Source of the DNA: Halochromatium salexigens
GTDB taxonomy: Bacteria > Pseudomonadota > Gammaproteobacteria > Chromatiales > Chromatiaceae
Length of the DNA: 64,000 nt
Direction: 5' to 3'
NCBI RefSeq assembly: GCF_016653295.1
Contig: NZ_NHSF01000051.1
Location: forward strand, 74,131-138,130
In this document: positions 41,134 through 50,360 of the stretch, one piece after another
Position numbering within the stretch: position 1 is the first letter of the stretch
Layout: the number at the start of each line of letters is the position of its first letter
The notes under the pieces: generated by a model
What the model saw: the letters and a program-made list of their open reading frames with translations, nothing else
What the model was told of the DNA's origin: nothing
Databases searched by the model: none
Position numbers and translations under genes: made by a program

Positions 41134-42123
41134 ATGAGCGAGGCCCTACAAACCGCCATTGCCCGCCAGCGCATGCTCCTGCACGCGCGGCTATCGGACG
41201 CCCTGTCCCGGCTCGAGACCGCCTGCCGTGAGGCATGGGGCGATCGCAGCGCATTGGAGCAGTGGTTGACCTCAGCGATGGAGTCGCTGCCGTACTGCAA
41301 GTATCTCTACCTGCTGGACCACGAGGCCCGGCAGATCACCGCCAACATCTCGCGCGACGGCCTGCTGCCGGAGCACTTCGGCCGTGATCGGGCGGCCCGC
41401 CCCTACATGGCCGATGCCATCGCCGGTACCCCGTTCACGCTGTCATCGGCCTATCTCAGCCGCAACAACCGGCGCCCGTCGCTGACCGCGGTGCAACGGC
41501 TCACGCGCGAGGACGGCACGCTGCTCGGCTACCTCGGCGCCGACTTCGACCTGCGCGACTTGCCGCTGACGCGCGAGCTGTGCCGCCAATCAGACCAGTG
41601 GCTGCAGCTCAAGGGCGATCCGGCGATCCGCGGCGCGCTGTTCTATCAGCAACGGGTCGACAGCCTGATGGACGGGCGCATCGACGAGATCTTGGACCTG
41701 ATCGCCGAGCTGATCCGCTCTCACGGTGTCTTCCACGGCAAGCTCCATTTCTCAAGCTCGCGCGCGACGCTCTGGCTGCTGGATGATCCATACCATTTTC
41801 GGGTCCTCGACTACGAGGACCTGAGCGATCCAGCCATCTGCCTAGCCTATCCGCAGCGCGCCTACCCGGTCGAGGCAGCGATCCCGGCCGATCGCGTCAA
41901 GGCCGTGTTCAATCAGTTCCGCGAGCTGCGTTACATGGACGAGAACATCTATCTGCGCTCAGGCTCGCTGAACATCATGAACGGGCTGGTCGCGCTCAAC
42001 TTCTCCTGCGACGGCTCACACTACATGCGCTGGGACGAGTTTCTCGACAAGCGAATGGATTTCTGGCTTGGCTCGGCGGCACCACCCTGCAGCGAGAGCG
42101 AGAAACCCAAACCCGCAGATTGA
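41134..42123 (+). CDS. PDC/Cache-like sensor protein, cytoplasmic
   Basis: A 329-residue protein with an N-terminal helix (residues 1-40, ALQTAIARQRMLLHARLSDA) and a PDC/Cache-like ligand fold: SLPYCKYLYLLDHEARQITA, GRDRAARPYMADAIAGTPFT and LSSAYLSRNNRRPSLTA, DGTLLGYLGADFDLRDLPL. There is no transmembrane span or output domain, so it is an isolated sensor module. The ATG at 41134 is preferred to 40999 because the upstream part is not fold-like. It follows dabA by 141 bp and may report on the same process; that is inference. Confidence 0.75.
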   Translation: MSEALQTAIARQRMLLHARLSDALSRLETACREAWGDRSALEQWLTSAMESLPYCKYLYLLDHEARQITANISRDGLLPEHFGRDRAARPYMADAIAGTPFTLSSAYLSRNNRRPSLTAVQRLTREDGTLLGYLGADFDLRDLPLTRELCRQSDQWLQLKGDPAIRGALFYQQRVDSLMDGRIDEILDLIAELIRSHGVFHGKLHFSSSRATLWLLDDPYHFRVLDYEDLSDPAICLAYPQRAYPVEAAIPADRVKAVFNQFRELRYMDENIYLRSGSLNIMNGLVALNFSCDGSHYMRWDEFLDKRMDFWLGSAAPPCSESEKPKPAD

Positions 42124-42232
42124 CCACGTGTCGCCCCGGATAGCCGACAAGCGCAGGCGCTACAGCGATCAAGAACGGTAGCGCGATAGACAGACTGCTG
42201 ATCAGCAGCCGGTTGGTGCCCTCTTGATGCGT

Positions 42233-42514
42233 TCAGACCATGAAGCGACGCCCGAGTAGACCGCGGCGCCGCTCAGAACGCACGCGGACCGGAGCAAATT
42301 GAAAGTGATCCTCAGCTGTCGCCGCATCCAAGTACAGATCCATCGGCACATAGTCCCAGCCGCGCCGGCGCTCGAACCGGTATAACCGCTTGCTGAGCTC
42401 GGGGCGACATTGCAAGCGCCTCGGAGTCTCCGCGCTCGTGGAGTCTCGAAACGGGCTTCTGGCCGGGTGCCAGACTAATGCCCGGTCTTTCGATCGTGCA
42501 GTTGCCGTCGTCAT
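42233..42514 (-). CDS. Hypothetical basic protein, 93 residues
   Basis: I do not recognise the family. It is Arg-rich, with a central RPELSKRLYRFERRRGWDYV and a basic C-terminal end (VRSERRRGLLGRRFMV). A strong GAGGAGGGAGC leader sits just before the ATG, which is the best evidence that it is translated. Two perfect hairpins lie just upstream. No partner gene is adjacent on this strand. Confidence 0.55.
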   Translation of the reverse strand: MTTATARSKDRALVWHPARSPFRDSTSAETPRRLQCRPELSKRLYRFERRRGWDYVPMDLYLDAATAEDHFQFAPVRVRSERRRGLLGRRFMV

Positions 42515-42545
42515 GCTCCCTCCTCACTGTCATCGGCCAAGGGGT

Positions 42546-42590
42546 CGGTGCTCGGTGATCGAGCACCGCTTACCGACTACTATAGTCGGT
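42546..42590. repeat. Two adjacent perfect inverted repeats upstream of the 93-residue gene
   Basis: CGGTGCTCG-N5-CGAGCACCG (42546-42568) is followed three bases later by ACCGACTA-CTA-TAGTCGGT (42572-42590). They lie in the 191-bp gap before the aldo/keto reductase gene end and within 80 bp upstream of the 93-residue gene. No T-run follows on either strand. They could be operators or leader stem-loops. Confidence 0.85.
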
Positions 42591-42705
42591 TTACCGGCAG
42601 GGATTGTGGTTGACCTTAGGGTTTCCTGGTGGTGCTACTGTTGCACGCGCGGATCTCGCCGCGCTCGCTTGCAGCCTGAGCGTGATTTTCCGCTGGACCA
42701 GCCCC

Positions 42706-43701
42706 TCAGTCACGCGTCCCCGGCGCCATGAACTCAGGCCCGACGGGGTCGGTGACATGCTCCGCAATGAGGGCGTCGATGCGCTCATGTGCGCTGTCGT
42801 CGAGCTGCCAGCCGTCGATGCTGCTCACCGCATCGAGCTGCGCCGGGCGGCGGGCGCCCCAGAGCGCGACGCTGTGGCCGGGCTGGTCGAGCAGCCAACG
42901 CAGCGCCAGGGCCATGACGTCCTTGCCGGCGTACTCTCGGGCAAAGGCATCGAGCGCTGAGACCGCAGCGAGATACTGACCGAACCGGGGTTGTTGAAAT
43001 TTCGGGTCCGACTGGCGTAAATCATCGCCCTCAAACGCCCGGTTCGGGGTCATCCGCCCGCTGAGCAGGCCACGGCAAAGCGCGCCATAGGTGACGGTGC
43101 CGATGCCGTGCTCGGCGCAATAGGGCAACACTTGACCGCCCAACTCACGCTCGAACAGATTGTAGGGCGGCTGGTTGGCATGCAAGGGCGCGACGGCGCG
43201 GAAGGCGTCCATCTGCGCGGCATCGTAGTTCGAGACGCCAATCGCCCGAATCTTGCCGGCTTGCAGCAGATCGTCCATTGCCCGTGCGGTTTCGTCGATC
43301 GGTGTCTTCGCGTCCGGCCAATGCACCTGGTAGAGATCGATGTAGTCGGTTTGCAGCCGGCGCAGCGAGTCATCGACCTCGCGCAGGATGCGATCGCGCG
43401 TCGCCTCGCGCCAGACCTGCTGATGATCATCGGACCAGTTCAGCCCGCATTTGGTCGCCAGGACCACCTTGTCGCGCAGCCCATGGCGCTGCAGGGCATC
43501 GCCGACGATCTCTTCGGAGCGGCCCATGCCGTAGACTGCCGCAGTGTCGATGAAGGTGATGCCAAGATCGATGGCATGGCGGATGGTGTCGATCGACTGT
43601 TCCTGATCGGTGCCGCCCCACATCCAGCCGCCAATGGCCCAGGTGCCGAGCCCGATGCGCGACACCTCGATGCCGCTATCGCCAAGGGTGGTGTATTCCA
43701 T
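42706..43701 (-). CDS. Aldo/keto reductase
   Basis: A 331-residue NADPH-dependent oxidoreductase. The tetrad is readable: D and Y in IDTAAVYGMGRSEE (near residues 51-57), K in VLATKCGLNW and H in LYQVHWPDAK. The start at 43701 (MEYTTLGDSGIEVSRIGLGT) is the family N-terminus with an AGAGG leader; the upstream extension to 43824 is not. The substrate is unknown. It is divergent from the yihY gene. Confidence 0.93.
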   Translation of the reverse strand: MEYTTLGDSGIEVSRIGLGTWAIGGWMWGGTDQEQSIDTIRHAIDLGITFIDTAAVYGMGRSEEIVGDALQRHGLRDKVVLATKCGLNWSDDHQQVWREATRDRILREVDDSLRRLQTDYIDLYQVHWPDAKTPIDETARAMDDLLQAGKIRAIGVSNYDAAQMDAFRAVAPLHANQPPYNLFERELGGQVLPYCAEHGIGTVTYGALCRGLLSGRMTPNRAFEGDDLRQSDPKFQQPRFGQYLAAVSALDAFAREYAGKDVMALALRWLLDQPGHSVALWGARRPAQLDAVSSIDGWQLDDSAHERIDALIAEHVTDPVGPEFMAPGTRD

Positions 43702-43811
43702 GAGAACTGCCTCTGGGTTGGGTGTCGATGGGAATGACCTGAACACATCGACGATACCCTGACAAGAGGAGGATGACGACGGGTCCCTCAACCTCGGGAG
43801 ATGAACCTGTG

Positions 43812-44729
43812 ATGGTACTGACAAGGATTGGCTGCCTGCTCTGCTTCGTGCGGCGGGTGCTGCAGCATTTCAGCCGCAATCGCGGCCTGCTGCTGGCCGG
43901 TGGGGTCGGCTACAACATCCTGCTGTCGATCATCCCGCTGTTTGCGGTGCTGGCCGTGACGCTGTCGAAGGTCGTCAGCGAGGAGCGCCTGCTCGAGGTC
44001 ATCGCGCTGCAGGCACGTCTGTTGACGCCGGGGCGCTCGGAGCTGCTGATCGAGATCCTGCGCTCGCTGCTCGAGCAACGCCAGCTGATCGGCTGGGTCG
44101 GCTTCGGCGTGATGCTGTTCTTCAGCTCGCTGGCGTTTCGGATGCTCGATGACGCCGTCGCCATCATCTTCCAGCGCCATCGCCGCACCGCCTCACGGCG
44201 CCTCTGGGTGGCGGCGCTCCTGCCCTATGTCTATGTTGCCGTGCTCGGTGTCGCGCTGCTTGGCCTGACCGGCTTGGTCGCGCTGTTCAACACCATGGGC
44301 CGGCTCGATCTGAGCCTGCTCGGCATGCACCTGCCCCTCTCTGGCGCTGCGGTGTTCGGACTCTGGGCCTCCAGCTTCTTTGGTGTCGCCTTGCTGTTTG
44401 CGTCGATCTACAAGATTCTCCCCGTGGTACCGGTCCATATCGGCAGGGCGCTGATCGGCGGCTTGGTCGCCGCCGCACTCTGGGAGCTGATCCGGCTGGC
44501 ATTGGTCTGGTGGTTCGCCAAGGTGTCGATGGTGAATCTGGTCTATGGCTCGCTTGGCACCGTGGTTGTCTTGCTGCTCTATCTGGAGGCCGCGGCGGTG
44601 ATCCTGCTGCTGGGCGCACAGGTGATCGCCGAACTGGAGCGGAGCGCCGAGGCTGGACTGCCCTGGCATCAGGAGCCGGAGGGTGACATTGGGAATGACA
44701 CCGCCCAGCCACCAGCCGAGTGTCTTTGA
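43812..44729 (+). CDS. YihY/virulence factor BrkB family membrane protein
   Basis: A roughly 305-residue inner-membrane protein with six spans, of the family once called ribonuclease BN. Typical segments are LLLAGGVGYNILLSIIPLFA, FGVMLFFSSLAFRMLDDAVA, RALIGGLVAAALWELIRLAL and VNLVYGSLGTVVVLLLYLEA. The start could be 43812 (MVLTRIGCL) or 43773, which has AGAGG close by. Function in bacteria is unsettled. Confidence 0.9.
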   Translation: MVLTRIGCLLCFVRRVLQHFSRNRGLLLAGGVGYNILLSIIPLFAVLAVTLSKVVSEERLLEVIALQARLLTPGRSELLIEILRSLLEQRQLIGWVGFGVMLFFSSLAFRMLDDAVAIIFQRHRRTASRRLWVAALLPYVYVAVLGVALLGLTGLVALFNTMGRLDLSLLGMHLPLSGAAVFGLWASSFFGVALLFASIYKILPVVPVHIGRALIGGLVAAALWELIRLALVWWFAKVSMVNLVYGSLGTVVVLLLYLEAAAVILLLGAQVIAELERSAEAGLPWHQEPEGDIGNDTAQPPAECL

Positions 44730-44805
44730 GCGAGCCTGGTCAGGCATGGCGCTCTGCGGTTAGCATCACCAGCTGCTCTGCTACCCACCGCTTGAGGAAT
44801 GTGCC

Positions 44806-45504
44806 GTGATCGACCTGCGCCTACTCGCTTGTCTTGCGCTTCTCGTCGCCGTGCTCAACCCCCTCGCCGCCGAGCCGGCGACGCGCACGCCTTCTGCCTT
44901 CAAGGCGCGTGGCAACGAGCCCGGCTGGACGCTCGAGATCAGCGCCGAGCGGCTCAGTCTCAGTCTCGACTATGGCCGCCGCGAGATCGAGGCCGAACGG
45001 CCAACGCCGGTTCGCACCGATGGCACAGAGGTCTACCCACTGCCTGAGCATGACCTCAGCATCCACATCAGCGAGCACCCGTGCAACGACAGCATGACCG
45101 GCATGCCCTATCCCAGGACCGTCGTGCTCGAGATCGAGGATCGGCGCCTGAGCGGCTGCGGCGGTGAGCCGAGCACCCTGCTCGAAGGCGACGAATGGAC
45201 GGTCCGCGCGCTCGCCGGCGAGCCGCTGCCCGATGAGGTCTCGGTCACCATCGACTTCCTCGAGAACGACCGTGTCGCCGGCAGCAGCGGTTGCAACCGC
45301 TTCATGGGCGGCTATGCGCTGACCGGCGAGGGACTCTCCTTCGGCCAGATCGCCGGCACCAGGATGGCCTGCCCGGAGCTGCAGATGCAGACCGAGCAGC
45401 GCTTCCTTGGGCTGTTACAAGAGGTCACCCGCTTCGAGATCCCCTCAGAGAATGAGCTTCTGTTGATCACCAGCGAGGACAAGCGCATCGAGGCCGAGCG
45501 CTGA
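44806..45504 (+). CDS. META/HslJ-domain exported protein
   Basis: A 232-residue secreted protein. The GTG start has GAGGA eight bases upstream and opens a signal peptide (LRLLACLALLVAVLNPLAA). Residues 30-125 match a COG3650-type domain (ARGNEPGWTLEISAERLSLS, with a Cys pair in HPCNDSMTG and SGCGG), and residues 135-230 are a META domain (SVTIDFLENDRVAGSSGCNR, GTRMACPELQMQTEQRFL). Such proteins are linked to envelope or stress functions; the exact role is unknown. Confidence 0.88.
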   Translation: MIDLRLLACLALLVAVLNPLAAEPATRTPSAFKARGNEPGWTLEISAERLSLSLDYGRREIEAERPTPVRTDGTEVYPLPEHDLSIHISEHPCNDSMTGMPYPRTVVLEIEDRRLSGCGGEPSTLLEGDEWTVRALAGEPLPDEVSVTIDFLENDRVAGSSGCNRFMGGYALTGEGLSFGQIAGTRMACPELQMQTEQRFLGLLQEVTRFEIPSENELLLITSEDKRIEAER

Positions 45505-45603
45505 TGCCCATTCCGGCAGCGAGCCTGCCATTGACGATGTTCGCGGTTGCCCGCACCCTCGGCCAGGTAAGCCTGACTGCACCACTCGGGAATCGACCGC
45601 AAC

Positions 45604-47136
45604 ATGAACAGCCTCAGCGACCTTCATAGCCTCGACCACGATGCGGTTGAGACCACAGCAACCTCATTGTTCGCGTTCGACAATAGCTACGCGCGCCTGC
45701 CCGAGCACTTCCATGCGCGCATCCCGCCGACACCCGTCGCCGAGCCGGAGCTGCTGCGACTCAACCGCCCCCTGGCCGAGCAGTTCGGGCTCGATGCCGA
45801 TGCCCTCTCGACCCCCACCGGCGCGGCCATCCTCGCCGGTAACCTGATCCCAAAAGGCGCCGACCCTATCGCGATGGCCTACGCCGGCCATCAATACGCG
45901 CAGTTCGTGCCGAGCCTCGGCGATGGCCGCGCCATCCTGCTCGGTGAGCTGATCGACCGCGATGGGAGACGACGCGATCTCCAGCTCAAGGGCGCCGGAC
46001 GCACCCCCTTCTCCCGCATGGGCGACGGGCGCGCCGCGCTCGGCCCGGTGCTGCGCGAATACCTGCTCGGCGAGGCGATGGCCGCGCTTGGCATCCCGAC
46101 CACGCGCGCGTTGGCCATGGTCGCGACCGGCGAGGAGGTCTATCGCGAGCGCATCGAGCGCGGCGCCGTGCTGGTGCGCGTCGCCGCCGGCCATGTGCGG
46201 GTCGGCACCTTCGAGTACTTCGCCCGCCGCGGCAATACCGAGGCGGTCAAGACCCTGGCCGATTATGTGATCGCACGCCATTATCCCGACTGCGCCGAGA
46301 CCGGCCAGCCCTATCGAGCCCTGCTCGAGCAGGTGGTCGAGCGCCAGGCCGAGTTGATCGCGCAATGGATGCTGGTCGGCTTCATCCACGGCGTGATGAA
46401 TACCGATAACGTGGCGATCTCGGGCGAGACCATCGACTATGGCCCCTGTGCCTTCATGGACGCCTTCCATCCGAAGACGGTCTACAGCTCGATCGATCGC
46501 TTTGGCCGCTACGCCTGGGATCAACAGCCGCGCATCGGCTACTGGAATCTGACCCAGTTCGCCAACTGCCTGCTGCCGCTGCTGAGCGACGGCGAACACG
46601 ATGCCAAACAGAGCGCGCGCGCCGCACTCGACACCTACGGCAAGGCGTTTGAATCACGCTACTATGGTGGCTTGCGGAGCAAGATCGGCCTGCTCGATGA
46701 GCGGGCCGGCGATGATGATTTGGCGCTCGATCTGCTCGGGCGCATGGCCGCGCAACAGGCCGACTTCACCAATACCTTTCGCGCGCTCTGCGAGGTGGTG
46801 GTCGATGATCCGGCGACCGATGCACCGGTGCGGGCGCTGTTCGATGACCCAGCGGCGTTCGATCAGTGGGCGGCGCAGTGGCGCGAGCGCCTCGCCACCC
46901 AGACCCAGCCGGAGCACGCGCGCCAAGCGGCGATGCGTGCGATGAATCCGGCCTACATCCCGCGCAATCATCGCGTGCAGCAGGCAATCGATGCCGCCGA
47001 TGAGGGCGATCTCGCGCCGCTCGATCGGCTCCTCGAGGTGGTCTCACGGCCCTTTGCGGAGCAGTTGGAACGGATCGAATACCGACAGCCGCCGCGATCG
47101 GATGAAGTCGTCGAACTTACCTTCTGTGGAACTTGA
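45604..47136 (+). CDS. selO: SelO, protein adenylyltransferase (YdiU family)
   Basis: A pseudokinase-fold enzyme that AMPylates protein hydroxyls, linked to redox control in other bacteria. The 510-residue sequence shows the N-terminal FAFDNSYARLPEHFHARIPP, the nucleotide-binding DLQLKGAGRTPFSRMGDGRA, the catalytic-loop region GFIHGVMNTDNVAISGETID, and a C-terminal cysteine (LTFCGT) like that of the redox switch in E. coli SelO. It converges on a histidine kinase gene with 7 bp between stops. Confidence 0.94.
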   Translation: MNSLSDLHSLDHDAVETTATSLFAFDNSYARLPEHFHARIPPTPVAEPELLRLNRPLAEQFGLDADALSTPTGAAILAGNLIPKGADPIAMAYAGHQYAQFVPSLGDGRAILLGELIDRDGRRRDLQLKGAGRTPFSRMGDGRAALGPVLREYLLGEAMAALGIPTTRALAMVATGEEVYRERIERGAVLVRVAAGHVRVGTFEYFARRGNTEAVKTLADYVIARHYPDCAETGQPYRALLEQVVERQAELIAQWMLVGFIHGVMNTDNVAISGETIDYGPCAFMDAFHPKTVYSSIDRFGRYAWDQQPRIGYWNLTQFANCLLPLLSDGEHDAKQSARAALDTYGKAFESRYYGGLRSKIGLLDERAGDDDLALDLLGRMAAQQADFTNTFRALCEVVVDDPATDAPVRALFDDPAAFDQWAAQWRERLATQTQPEHARQAAMRAMNPAYIPRNHRVQQAIDAADEGDLAPLDRLLEVVSRPFAEQLERIEYRQPPRSDEVVELTFCGT

Positions 47137-47143
47137 GAGGCGG

Positions 47144-49495
47144 TCACTGATGACTGATCGGCATGCGCAGACGCAGATAGGTACGATCCTCGGCATCCGA
47201 GGTGCTCATGCTCAACGCAAAGCCCATGGTGTCGGCCATGAGTTTGGCTGAATAAGTGCCAAGCCCCGTGCCATTGGCTTTGCCGTAGGTGCAATATTTG
47301 GCGAAAAACTGTTTGCGCATCGGCGCTGGAACCGCGCCTCGGTTGCTGATCTCGAGCCACACCTGGCGATTGGCCCCCTCATCCGCCTCGCCCTCTGACT
47401 CACCCTCCCCCTGGCCTTCCTCGCGGATGTCCAGGCGAATGGTCTCGCCAGGGGGTGAGGCCTCGACGGCATTGGTCAGCAGATTGCCGAGCATCGACAG
47501 CAGCAGACGCGCATCGGCGGCGACACAACAGGGACTGGCAGCAACCGACTCCAGCGAGAGTGCCTGGCCATTGTGGCGAAGCGCCAGGCGCAGTTGTTTG
47601 CGGCTCAGCTGTTCCGCGATGAAGGCGCGGGCAGTCTGCATGATTTTCATCAGATCAACGTGACTCGCGCGGTAGTGGAATTGACCACTCTCCATTTTGA
47701 ACAGATCGAGGGAGCGATCGATCAAATCGAGCATGTTTTGACCGGATTCACGAATGAGGTCGATATCCTTGCGTTGTTCCGAGCCGAGGCTCTCGTCCAT
47801 CAGCAGCAGCTCGGGCAGATTGATGATGGCATTGAGTGGTGCTTTCAGGTCGTGGCGCATGATGCGCTCGACATTTTCCCGGGTGCGTTCGAGTTCCTTG
47901 CGATCCTTGATGTCCTGCTTGACCGCCACATAGCTCTGCAATACCCCTTGCTCGTCGAATACCGGCGAGATAGCGGCTTCCGCCCAGTACAACTGTCCCT
48001 GTTTGTTTTGGTTGGTTATTTCGCCGCGCCAGGTCTCGCCGCGTTCCAGGGTTGCCCACATCTGCGCGTAGAAGGCCTCATCTTGTTCGCCTGACTGCAG
48101 AAAACGCGAGTTCTTCCCGATCGCTTCGGCGCTGCTGTAACCGCTGAGCTGGGTGAAATACGGGTTGACATAGAGAATGTCACCCTGGGTATCGGCCACG
48201 GTGATCGATACGGGCGCCTGTTCCACCGCCCGCATCAAGGTCCGCAAGCGCGCATCCTGCGCGCGTTGTTCGGTGACCTCGATCGCGATCCCCTCGATCA
48301 ACTCCAGCTCGCGTTCCTGATCGAAAATCCGGCAGGCATGCACCTCGAGCTGACGCCAGTCAGCGTCCGCGTTCGGGTGGCGAAAGCTCAACTCAAAGCG
48401 CGCATTCCCGTCCTGCTGAGACAGCCACAGCCAGTGCTCCTCGCCCACCCTCGCCAGCGACTCGGGCGACCAGTCGGCCAGCTCGCGCCAGGAGCGCCCA
48501 ATCGCCTCCGCAACGGTGGCGTAGCCGAGCAACGGCTTGCAGCCTTCGGAGAGGTACAAAAGCTTGCCATCGAGCGCATTGGTGAAGAAAAACAGCCGAT
48601 CCCCCAACTGGGAGGTCAAGCGCGCGAAACGCGCCTGGCTTTCGCGCAAGGCGATCTCGGCTTCCTTACGCTGGGTGATGTCGACGATAAAGGTGACTTT
48701 GCGCGGACGACCATCCGCGGCGAAGATTCGGACGGCATCGGCTAGCACATACCGGTTGGTTCCAGTGCGATCGATGACCGCCCATTCACCACGGATCTCT
48801 CCTTCCCCGGCGATGAACTGATCATGCAATTCGATCAGTTGTTGGCGCGCCGCCGGATGGACAATTTTGGTGAAATGTTCGCCGATCAATTCAGCCGGCG
48901 CATAGCCATAGAAGGTGCAGTAGGCGGGATTGGTGTACTCGAAAACACCCTGCTCGTTGGTGATGCAGAAGGCCAGGGGGGTGGCCTGAATAATCCGCAT
49001 CATCATGTGCTCGCTGGTGCCATCACCGATGAGCGAGAGCGCCTGATCCGGCTTTGCCTGCTCTGCCAGGCTTAAGCTGTGAATGGTGTCCAGATGCTCC
49101 TGCATCCAGGCATAGATGGGCGCGATTTGCTGCCAGACATCTGGGTCCAACAGGTCTGCCAATGCCGTCTGCCAGGCCGCTAACTGCACACCCCAATAGC
49201 GGAACTTGAACCCATGCGCCTGATAGGCGGGCAACACCCACAGCATCGTCTCCAGCAGACGCGAGGCATCGTAATCGGCCAAGAGTGAGGCCATGAACAG
49301 GCTGTGGTGGCGGTGATTACGGCGCATTTGATCATGATTCGACACACCAATCAGCACATCCAGATCGGGGCGCGCCAGCATCAGCTCATCGACCTGTGCG
49401 ACGATAAACTCGCGCCGCTCGGCAAATTGATTCGCCGCGGCGGTATCGGGAGGTGTCATCGACGCCAATGAGGCGGCAAGGTCGTGTTTGGTCAT
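47144..49495 (-). CDS. PAS-domain sensor histidine kinase
   Basis: A 783-residue soluble kinase. The first 165 residues are a helical domain I cannot name (RRNHRHHSLFMASLLADYDA). Three PAS domains follow (about residues 175-285, 295-410 and 420-545), the third close to LOV-type sequences but with Ser in GKNSRFLQSGEQ where LOV has Cys. HisKA carries H548 in RIMRHDLKAPLNAIINLPEL; the ATPase domain has the N box LGNLLTNAVEAS and a G box GTGLGTYSAKLMAD. No response regulator is adjacent. An HD-GYP pseudogene lies 13 bp upstream on the same strand. Confidence 0.92.
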   Translation of the reverse strand: MTKHDLAASLASMTPPDTAAANQFAERREFIVAQVDELMLARPDLDVLIGVSNHDQMRRNHRHHSLFMASLLADYDASRLLETMLWVLPAYQAHGFKFRYWGVQLAAWQTALADLLDPDVWQQIAPIYAWMQEHLDTIHSLSLAEQAKPDQALSLIGDGTSEHMMMRIIQATPLAFCITNEQGVFEYTNPAYCTFYGYAPAELIGEHFTKIVHPAARQQLIELHDQFIAGEGEIRGEWAVIDRTGTNRYVLADAVRIFAADGRPRKVTFIVDITQRKEAEIALRESQARFARLTSQLGDRLFFFTNALDGKLLYLSEGCKPLLGYATVAEAIGRSWRELADWSPESLARVGEEHWLWLSQQDGNARFELSFRHPNADADWRQLEVHACRIFDQERELELIEGIAIEVTEQRAQDARLRTLMRAVEQAPVSITVADTQGDILYVNPYFTQLSGYSSAEAIGKNSRFLQSGEQDEAFYAQMWATLERGETWRGEITNQNKQGQLYWAEAAISPVFDEQGVLQSYVAVKQDIKDRKELERTRENVERIMRHDLKAPLNAIINLPELLLMDESLGSEQRKDIDLIRESGQNMLDLIDRSLDLFKMESGQFHYRASHVDLMKIMQTARAFIAEQLSRKQLRLALRHNGQALSLESVAASPCCVAADARLLLSMLGNLLTNAVEASPPGETIRLDIREEGQGEGESEGEADEGANRQVWLEISNRGAVPAPMRKQFFAKYCTYGKANGTGLGTYSAKLMADTMGFALSMSTSDAEDRTYLRLRMPISHQ

Positions 49496-49508
49496 GCGAG
49501 TCTCGATT

Positions 49509-49875
49509 CTACCGGGAATATGTCAGGCGTCGGTCATCGGTCTGCTCTAAGGCCTCGAGCTCATCTTGGTGGTTGGCATGGGCCAACGCAATCTGGCGTA
49601 AGTCCTCCTGGCACGCGATAAAGGCATCGACCACCTGCGGATCGAAGTGGCCGCCGCGCCCCTCCTGAATGATCTCGACGGCGCGCCGATGGGAGAAGGG
49701 CGGCTTGTAGACCCGGCGGCTGATGAGGGCATCATAGACATCGCCCAGTGCCATGAGCCGAGCGGATAGCCGCCGCCGTGTCCCAGCATTCGTGATGGCC
49801 GTGAGCGATCTCCTTGGCGAAGCGCAGGAAATGGCGCGGCCCGCCACCGACGGTGTCCTCGGACTAGGACAAGGC
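49509..49875 (-). pseudogene. Fragmented HD-GYP domain protein
   Basis: Three frames together read as the end of an HD-GYP c-di-GMP phosphodiesterase: VGGGPRHFLRFAKEIAHGHH then ECWD in one frame (from about 49875), GGGYPLG in a second, and LSARLMALGDVYDALISRRV in a third, which runs on to the stop at 49509. The segment between GYP and PLSAR is deleted, and everything upstream of the HD helix is missing. The remaining frame cannot be an active phosphodiesterase. It may once have been cotranscribed with the histidine kinase. Confidence 0.8.
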
Positions 49876-49883
49876 GCGATGGT

Positions 49884-50339
49884 TTATTCTAGCTCCGCTG
49901 TCGGGCCGCTCCAAGCCACGGCAATGGTGACCCATTTGCCATCCACCCCTCGATGTGCCTGCTTATCGACCAGCAACTGCGGTGATTCACCTGGCACGCT
50001 ATTGATTGCCGCGGCCAGCAAGGCGGCGGCCTCGGCAACCGATGCGCTACCGAGCACGCGCGCCAGCCTCGGCGATGGGCGCGCGACCCGCACCGGTGCC
50101 AGCTCGGCGGCGCTAAAGAAGCGCAGCGCCCAGCCACGCGCGTGCGCCAGTTGCCGCAAGGCCGGTTCGTCACGCTTGCGCTCGATGCTGGCGAGTGTGC
50201 TCACCGCGACTGGCCCCAAGTCGCGCAGTGCCGCATCGACGGCGGCCTCCAAGGTCGCCAGCGCCGTGTTGCGCATGCAGCCGATGCCAAGGGCGAGCGC
50301 TGGGGCTCGCGCACGCGAGCAAGAATCGAGTACCGTCAT
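49884..50339 (-). CDS. cobE: CobE/CbiG C-terminal-type cobalamin biosynthesis protein
   Basis: A 151-residue protein of the CobE/CbiG-C family. The family opening LALGIGCMRNTALATLEAAV and the ERKRDEPALRQLAHARGWAL segment are visible, then FFSAAELAPV and SVAEAAALLAA. CbiG opens the lactone of precorrin/cobalt-precorrin-5; the stand-alone C-terminal form has an auxiliary role. The longer open frame extending to 51314 is not coding. It is divergent from cobB with 21 bp between starts, implying shared control. Confidence 0.87.
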   Translation of the reverse strand: MTVLDSCSRARAPALALGIGCMRNTALATLEAAVDAALRDLGPVAVSTLASIERKRDEPALRQLAHARGWALRFFSAAELAPVRVARPSPRLARVLGSASVAEAAALLAAAINSVPGESPQLLVDKQAHRGVDGKWVTIAVAWSGPTAELE

Positions 50340-50360
50340 TCGCCTAGAATCGCCAGATGG

